Shown: positions 14,003 to 17,141 of the stretch, piece by piece
Layout: every line of letters starts with the position of its first letter
Numbering within the stretch: the first letter of the stretch is position 1
From: Candidatus Omnitrophota bacterium
GTDB lineage: Bacteria > Ratteibacteria > UBA8468 > MWAK01
NCBI GenBank assembly: GCA_026387085.1
Contig: JAPLMK010000106.1
Location: 1 to 17,141, forward strand
Reading direction: 5' to 3'
DNA: 17,141 bases
Program-made: the position numbers and the translations under genes
Notes under the pieces: model-generated
What the model was told of the DNA's origin: nothing
The model's input: the letters and a program-made list of their open reading frames with translations, nothing else
The model's database searches: none

Positions 14003-15175
14003 TTATCCGGAATGTGCCGGAGTTACCTTTTCTGAGCCGGCCTTGTTCACCGCTATCAGGTCGACTTCAATCTCAAATAGTAAATCATCGCGGCAGATAT
14101 CATTTTGGACAACCAGCACCGGCAGGTTTAAAAGGCCGTGCTTCCGGCAATAGTTGTCAAAAAAGACCGTATCTTTGATATCCTTGAAATAAGCGATGGC
14201 CCGGACGGTATCTTTCCAACCCATCGACCGGGAATCCAAAATCGCCTGCACTACCTCCATCGTGCGTGCTACCTGCCGGTTTGCGTCCCCGGCGTACAGT
14301 GTCTCCCCGTTTTGAGCAATGCTGGCCGTGCCGGATATATATCACCGTCGCTGGTCCGGAAAATTTATTTCTATCGCGCGGCTGAACGAACTTTTATAAT
14401 CGGTCGCGGAACCCTGCAAAGGCGAAACCACCGGCCGGATATACGCGCCGTTGCCCTTTAACTTTACGGCGAAGACGCTTGCTACCAGCGCCGGTCCGGA
14501 TGCGCTGCGGACACCGATGCCGGTGCTGGCCGGAATAATATTTTCGAAAACTTTACGCTCGCGAAAAAAGAGGTCGCGCGCCTGGTTGAAAGCGCCATAC
14601 CACGCGCACATGTCGTCAAGGTATAACCAGGTGCGGACAACATGCGAAAAATCCAGGTCGGCCGCAATCAGGGCCCGCTCCATATTTTCAAAAGTATCCC
14701 GGGCTTGTTCCACTCGGGAGAGTCCCCGGTCACCCGGACAGATATCATTAAGCAGACAATAACGCATATCTTTATCTTCGTAGCACCAACCCGATACGCG
14801 GCCATCCAGACAGACCGGGGTCACAGAAGCTCCGGCCACCCCGTATAACTGCGTTCCGGATAAGATTTCTTCTTTTGGATTATTGCCGCAAACAAAAGTG
14901 ACCGGCCACTTCCGGCTGCCCGCGCCGCTCTGGATTCCGGCAATAAAGTTACCGGATGTTTCCGGACCGCCGAATACAAAATGCGAGAGAACCTGCGTGC
15001 CGGTTTCTTTCAGGTAAACCGATAACTGCTTTAAGGTAGATTTATAATTGCCGGCTTTTGCGGAACCAGCCGTAATGTAATGTTCGACTATACCATCGCG
15101 GGAAATTTGCACCGCAATCAGGCCGGGTGCAACTATTTTTCGGACCGTTACCGGCAGATTATTCCGTATCTTCAT
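14003..15175 (-). pseudogene. RidA/YjgF-superfamily, chorismatase-like protein interrupted by one in-frame TGA
   Basis: A single minus-strand frame of 390 codons plus a terminal TAA runs from the ATG at 15173-15175 to the TAA at 14003-14005, broken only by a TGA at 14342-14344 after codon 277. The conserved body continues in the same frame on both sides: FSRAIEINFPDQRR before the stop, then Y-I-S-G-T-A-S-I-A-Q-N-G-E-T and, at the end, QNDICRDDLLFEIEVD. These are RidA-fold hallmarks, and the two-part length of about 390 residues resembles chorismatase-like relatives. RidA proteins deaminate reactive enamines/imines and chorismatases split chorismate, and the substrate here is unknown. An AAGGGAT Shine-Dalgarno-like sequence precedes the ATG. 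It lies 15 nt after the upstream pseudopilin gene, probably in one transcript. Confidence 0.8.
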
Positions 15176-15190
15176 CTTAGACCCATCCCT

Positions 15191-15919
15191 TCAATAAACC
15201 GCTAGAAGAGCGCTTTTAATGTTCCAGGAATTTCCCCGGGGTTCGTCATTGTCCCGGGAAAGAAATTGCACGTGGCCGTCCACGTACAAAACATTTCTGC
15301 CCGGCGCAGCGAGCAGATGGCCGTTATAGGGGACCGCGCAATCCGCGGCGCCGCCCCCGGCATATTTCTGCCAAAAATCATAAAGGAGAATGGCCTGGGA
15401 AGAATTTTTAAAACCGGAAAGTTTGGCGTGTTCTCCCGGCCAGTTTATCCCCCAGTCATAACAACCCCAAAAAGCATTCTGGTAATAAAAATGAGTAACT
15501 GTTTCTCCATTTTCCGTCCGCCTTCCCATGCCGCTCGGACAGCGAAAAACCGGAAATCCGGACCACAGAACTGCTGCCCAATTTGCCTGGCCGGGCATTG
15601 CCCCCTCTATTCCCAAATAAGGCGCCAGCGCGTTTTGCCAAAGATAAAAAGTTTGCCCCCGAACATACATGATAGCGGGTAAATACTCGTTATAATCCTG
15701 GGCATACATCAGATACGCGGCCCACTGTTGTTTTAAATTATTCGCGCAAACCGACTGCCGCGCTTTCTCTCTTGCTTTACCCAGCGCCGGCAGGAGCAGC
15801 GCCGCCAAAATCGTGATAATCGCTACCACCGCAAGGATTTCCACCAGGGTGAAACCCTTCTTGCCGGGCAACTTGATTAAGCCGGACTTCAGCCAGGCAT
15901 ATGGGAATAGTGTCTTCAA
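15191..15919 (-). CDS. Type II secretion/type IV pilin-like pseudopilin (start uncertain)
   Basis: The protein has a prepilin cleavage and methylation site G22/F23-T-L-V-E27 followed by one long hydrophobic helix (about 23-45). The C-terminal part ends in NVLYVDGHVQFLS, the 'H-x(n)-DG' signature of pseudopilins that are abundant in PVC-group genomes. It should be processed by a prepilin peptidase and inserted in the inner membrane, but no secretion or pilus gene is nearby. The only in-frame start before the leader is TTG at 15917-15919, with no Shine-Dalgarno sequence. The frame stays open upstream to a TGA near 15968, inside a duplicated tRNA fragment, without an ATG. The leader of 22 residues is long. 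The original start may have been lost by that duplication. Confidence 0.75.
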   Translation of the reverse strand: MKTLFPYAWLKSGLIKLPGKKGFTLVEILAVVAIITILAALLLPALGKAREKARQSVCANNLKQQWAAYLMYAQDYNEYLPAIMYVRGQTFYLWQNALAPYLGIEGAMPGQANWAAVLWSGFPVFRCPSGMGRRTENGETVTHFYYQNAFWGCYDWGINWPGEHAKLSGFKNSSQAILLYDFWQKYAGGGAADCAVPYNGHLLAAPGRNVLYVDGHVQFLSRDNDEPRGNSWNIKSALLAVY

Positions 15920-15946
15920 TATTAGCTGCCAAAATATAAGAGAAAT

Positions 15947-15987
15947 CGGTTCAAATCCTGAAGTTATTCAAGGAGCCACCTCGCGGA
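15947..15987. repeat. 41-bp direct repeat, distal copy (tRNA-Thr 3' end plus flank)
   Basis: These 41 nt are identical to 16095-16135, 148 bp away. The part matching the tRNA carries, on the minus strand, the 3' acceptor strand AGGTGGCTCC and part of the T-stem (CCGCG). Beyond the exact match a degenerate T-loop (GTTCAATT) can still be read on the minus strand, so this looks like a tRNA-Thr 3' remnant with its downstream flank. Confidence 0.85.
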
Positions 15988-16014
15988 AATTGAACACTCC
16001 GCTTCCGCTCCGTT

Positions 16015-16041
16015 TTCGAGAGGGGTGTTTCCCCTCTCGAA
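16015..16041. other. Strong hairpin between the direct repeats
   Basis: TTCGAGAGGGG (16015-16025) and CCCCTCTCGAA (16031-16041) form a perfect 11-bp stem with a 5-nt loop. Neither strand has a U-run after it, so it is not a standard terminator. It could be the core of a small repeat element or an RNA structure. Confidence 0.5.
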
Positions 16042-16064
16042 TAACTCACCCCCAAAACAACAAC

Positions 16065-16086
16065 GCGGGAAAATGACTTTTCCCGC
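16065..16086 (-). terminator. Hairpin downstream of tRNA-Thr, probable terminator
   Basis: GCGGGAAAA and TTTTCCCGC form a perfect 9-bp stem with a 4-nt loop about 35 nt past the tRNA 3' end. On the minus strand it is followed by a GTTGTTGTTTT stretch, an imperfect U-tract. This fits an intrinsic terminator for the tRNA transcript, somewhat weak for lack of a continuous U-run. Confidence 0.5.
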
Positions 16087-16094
16087 ACCCTTTG

Positions 16095-16135
16095 CGGTTC
16101 AAATCCTGAAGTTATTCAAGGAGCCACCTCGCGGA
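16095..16135. repeat. 41-bp direct repeat, proximal copy (overlaps tRNA-Thr 3' end)
   Basis: Identical to 15947-15987. Positions 16122-16135 are the last bases of the tRNA gene (discriminator, acceptor strand, part of the T-arm) and the rest is its 3' flank. Duplication of a tRNA 3' end together with flank is the arrangement left by site-specific integration, but no integrase is present in the 107 bp between the copies. Confidence 0.85.
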
Positions 16136-16193
16136 TTTGAACCGCGGACCTGAGCATTACGAATGCCCTGCTCTACCACTGAGCTAAGGTGGC
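16122..16193 (-). tRNA. tRNA-Thr (anticodon CGT)
   Basis: The 72-nt minus-strand sequence folds into a standard cloverleaf. The acceptor GCCACCT pairs with AGGTGGC, the D-stem is GCTC/GAGC with loop AGTGGTA, and the anticodon stem GGGCA/TGCTC has loop TTCGTAA. The variable loop is AGGTC, and the T-stem CGCGG/CCGCG has loop TTCAAAT. The anticodon CGT reads ACG (threonine). The discriminator is T, followed by CCT, so the CCA end is not fully encoded and must be added by the CCA-adding enzyme. Confidence 0.96.
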
Positions 16194-16203
16194 TAAACAC
16201 TTA

Positions 16204-16233
16204 ATTTTACCGTTTTTAGGGCCAAAATATCAA
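16204..16233 (-). promoter_or_regulatory. Promoter of tRNA-Thr
   Basis: On the minus strand TTGATA (16228-16233) and TAAAAT (16204-16209) are separated by 18 nt, and the -10 box ends 10 nt before the mature tRNA 5' end. This is a good sigma-70-type match in the right place. The -35 box lies in an imperfect palindrome (16226-16251) with arms AATATCA and TGATATT around TGCCGGCA, which might bind a regulator. Confidence 0.6.
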
Positions 16234-16292
16234 CTGCCGGCAACTGATATTCCGGAGATAGGCGTGCATAGAAGCGAGAAATATAATCCAAT

Positions 16293-16329
16293 AAAAAAGG
16301 GAGGGCAGATACGCTCCTACCCTCCCCTT
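16293..16329 (-). terminator. Rho-independent terminator of the right-end pseudopilin gene
   Basis: On the minus strand a GGGAGGG/CCCTCCC stem with a 14-nt loop is followed directly by TTTTTT. It lies about 60 nt beyond the stop codon of the pseudopilin gene at 16388-17110 and upstream of the tRNA promoter, so it separates the two transcripts. Confidence 0.8.
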
Positions 16330-16387
16330 AATTACATCACCAAAAAAACACGCGATTCTTCGCTCTTAAACTCCGAGGTGCCCTATC

Positions 16388-17110
16388 TTAGAATCCAAAC
16401 CCGTCGCGGAAAGAGCCCCTATCCGACGTATATTCCGCTTCCGCTAAACTAGCAGCTGTTCTTGCCCCTACATGCCCGTCTACATAAAGGACGTTGGTAT
16501 ACTTATTGGCATTATGCCGGTAAGCTGAAGCATACGTGGCAGGTGCAGAAAAAACGTATCCGCTGCCGCTGAGGTTCTCGAAAGCATTATCTACTGCCCA
16601 AATGGCAGTAGATGCGTTATAAACCTTCGACAATTTGTGGGTGGGCCACCCGCTATTCCCGGCAAACCCGACAAGGGTACTATTTAGCGCATAGGTGCCG
16701 TAATCACCGAAACTTCTTTTTTCCGAAGGACATTTAATCGTGGCATATTGCGTCGCACACCTAATGCCATAATCAAGCGGCATATTTGCGGCTGCACCCG
16801 CCCACTCCGGGTACTTACCCAACAAAAACATCCAGGGCGAGTCCGAATTTAAGTTACCTGCGTTCCAAAAACTCGGATACTTGGTATTAGCCGGCAGAAT
16901 CCACTCGTCAAAATCACCGGAATACATCAGCAAAGCCAAACCAATCTGCTTCAGGTTGTTGGTGCAGCTTGCTGTCCGGGCCCGGTCCCGCGCCTGGCTT
17001 AAGGCCGGCAGGAGCATCGCCGCGAGAATGGCGATGATGGCGATAACTACTAACAGTTCAATTAAGGTGAAACCAAGCGCCTTCTTTACTGCTTTCTTCA
17101 TCCGTACCAT
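16388..17110 (-). CDS. Type II secretion/type IV pilin-like pseudopilin
   Basis: The 240-residue protein has a short basic leader (MVRMKKAVKKALG) and the prepilin cleavage site G13/F14-T-L-I-E18. The hydrophobic helix runs VVIAIIAILAAMLLPAL, with ARDRAR and CTNNLKQIGLALLMYSGDFDEW after it, then a variable globular domain and NVLYVDGHVGA near the C-terminus. This is the pseudopilin type with an H-x(n)-DG C-terminal motif that is greatly expanded in PVC-group and related bacteria. It should be cut by a prepilin peptidase and sit in the inner membrane or a pseudopilus. No secretion genes are present here and its partner is unknown. A GGAGGTG Shine-Dalgarno sequence lies about 6 nt before the ATG at 17110, and a rho-independent terminator follows the gene, so it appears monocistronic. 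Confidence 0.92.
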   Translation of the reverse strand: MVRMKKAVKKALGFTLIELLVVIAIIAILAAMLLPALSQARDRARTASCTNNLKQIGLALLMYSGDFDEWILPANTKYPSFWNAGNLNSDSPWMFLLGKYPEWAGAAANMPLDYGIRCATQYATIKCPSEKRSFGDYGTYALNSTLVGFAGNSGWPTHKLSKVYNASTAIWAVDNAFENLSGSGYVFSAPATYASAYRHNANKYTNVLYVDGHVGARTAASLAEAEYTSDRGSFRDGFGF

Positions 17111-17116
17111 CTGACA

Positions 17117-17141
17117 CCTCCGTTGGCTCGCCCTCCTTCGC
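17117..17141. repeat. Possible edge of another intergenic repeat (family E)
   Basis: The last bases read CCTCCGTTGGCTCGCCCTCCTTCGC, with facing words CCTCCG and, on the opposite strand, GCGAAGGAGGG. This resembles the CTCCGTAG...GCGAAGGAGG intergenic repeats common in some bacterial genomes. It is cut by the window edge, so the palindrome cannot be confirmed. It also supplies the GGAGG used as the pseudopilin ribosome-binding site. Confidence 0.3.

Noticed and set aside
14003..14260. The C-terminal part as a separate small RidA gene of 85 codons
   Set aside because: The conserved YISGTAS core lies upstream of its ATG in the same frame, so it is the tail of the interrupted gene and not an independent unit.
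14342..14344. Selenocysteine or a recoded TGA in the RidA-like gene
   Set aside because: TGA is used as a terminal stop by several genes here and Trp is read from TGG. No convincing SECIS-like hairpin was seen right after the codon. A nonsense mutation or sequence error is simpler.
16015..16041. The 11-bp hairpin as an intrinsic terminator
   Set aside because: Neither strand has a U-run after the stem, and the neighbouring hairpin at 16065-16086 is better placed for the tRNA.
15947..16193. A second functional tRNA or a CRISPR array
   Set aside because: The distal copy has only the 3' end of a tRNA with no anticodon arm. There are just two repeat units 148 bp apart, with hairpins between them and not spacers.

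Overview
The window looks like a chromosome segment of an uncultured Gram-negative bacterium from the PVC/Omnitrophota neighbourhood (Omnitrophota, Lentisphaerota or Kiritimatiellota-like). The placement is an inference and only moderately sure. It rests on two stand-alone type-II-secretion-like pseudopilins carrying the 'LYVDGH' C-terminal motif typical of those phyla, a pyruvoyl-dependent arginine decarboxylase paired with agmatinase, a corrinoid protein, a Bacteroidota/PVC-type cytochrome cluster, and moderate GC content with AT-rich or palindromic intergenic repeats.

Layout. (1) 1-2588, + strand: a possible C-terminal scrap of an upstream gene, a Gfo/Idh/MocA dehydrogenase, and a two-gene putrescine route (pyruvoyl arginine decarboxylase, then agmatinase). 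(2) 2688-5340, +: an orphan methyltransferase-type corrinoid protein, the phospholipid precursor genes plsY and gpsA (overlapping), and a small MerR-family regulator. (3) 5456-8608, +: purN (with an internal deletion that removes the catalytic Asp region), a short-form N-acetylglutamate synthase-like acetyltransferase overlapping argG, and thiL. (4) 8837-13989, +: a tightly packed four-gene cytochrome c module, made of a large polytopic membrane protein resembling DUF6057, a membrane-anchored mono-haem (CxxCH) PD40 beta-propeller protein, and the System II haem lyase pair ResB and CcsA. (5) 14003-17141, - strand, convergent with module 4: a RidA/chorismatase-like gene broken by one in-frame TGA, a pseudopilin without a clear start, a tRNA-Thr(CGT) with promoter and terminator-like hairpin, and a second pseudopilin with a strong Shine-Dalgarno sequence.

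Most + strand intergenic gaps of 60 nt or more are filled by a palindromic or AT-rich short repeat. At least four unrelated sequence families appear (around 46 and 1678; 4910; 5347 with a decayed copy at 7665; 8769), plus the edge of a possible fifth at the right end. Several push nominal reading frames upstream into the repeat, so start codons were trimmed for agmatinase, purN and the DUF6057-like gene.

The most interesting points are: the self-contained cytochrome maturation plus propeller-cytochrome module; the 41-bp duplication of the tRNA-Thr 3' end with its flank, and a tRNA trailer complementary to its own T-arm; the catalytic-site deletion in PurN; and the single stop codon in an otherwise intact RidA/chorismatase-like gene.
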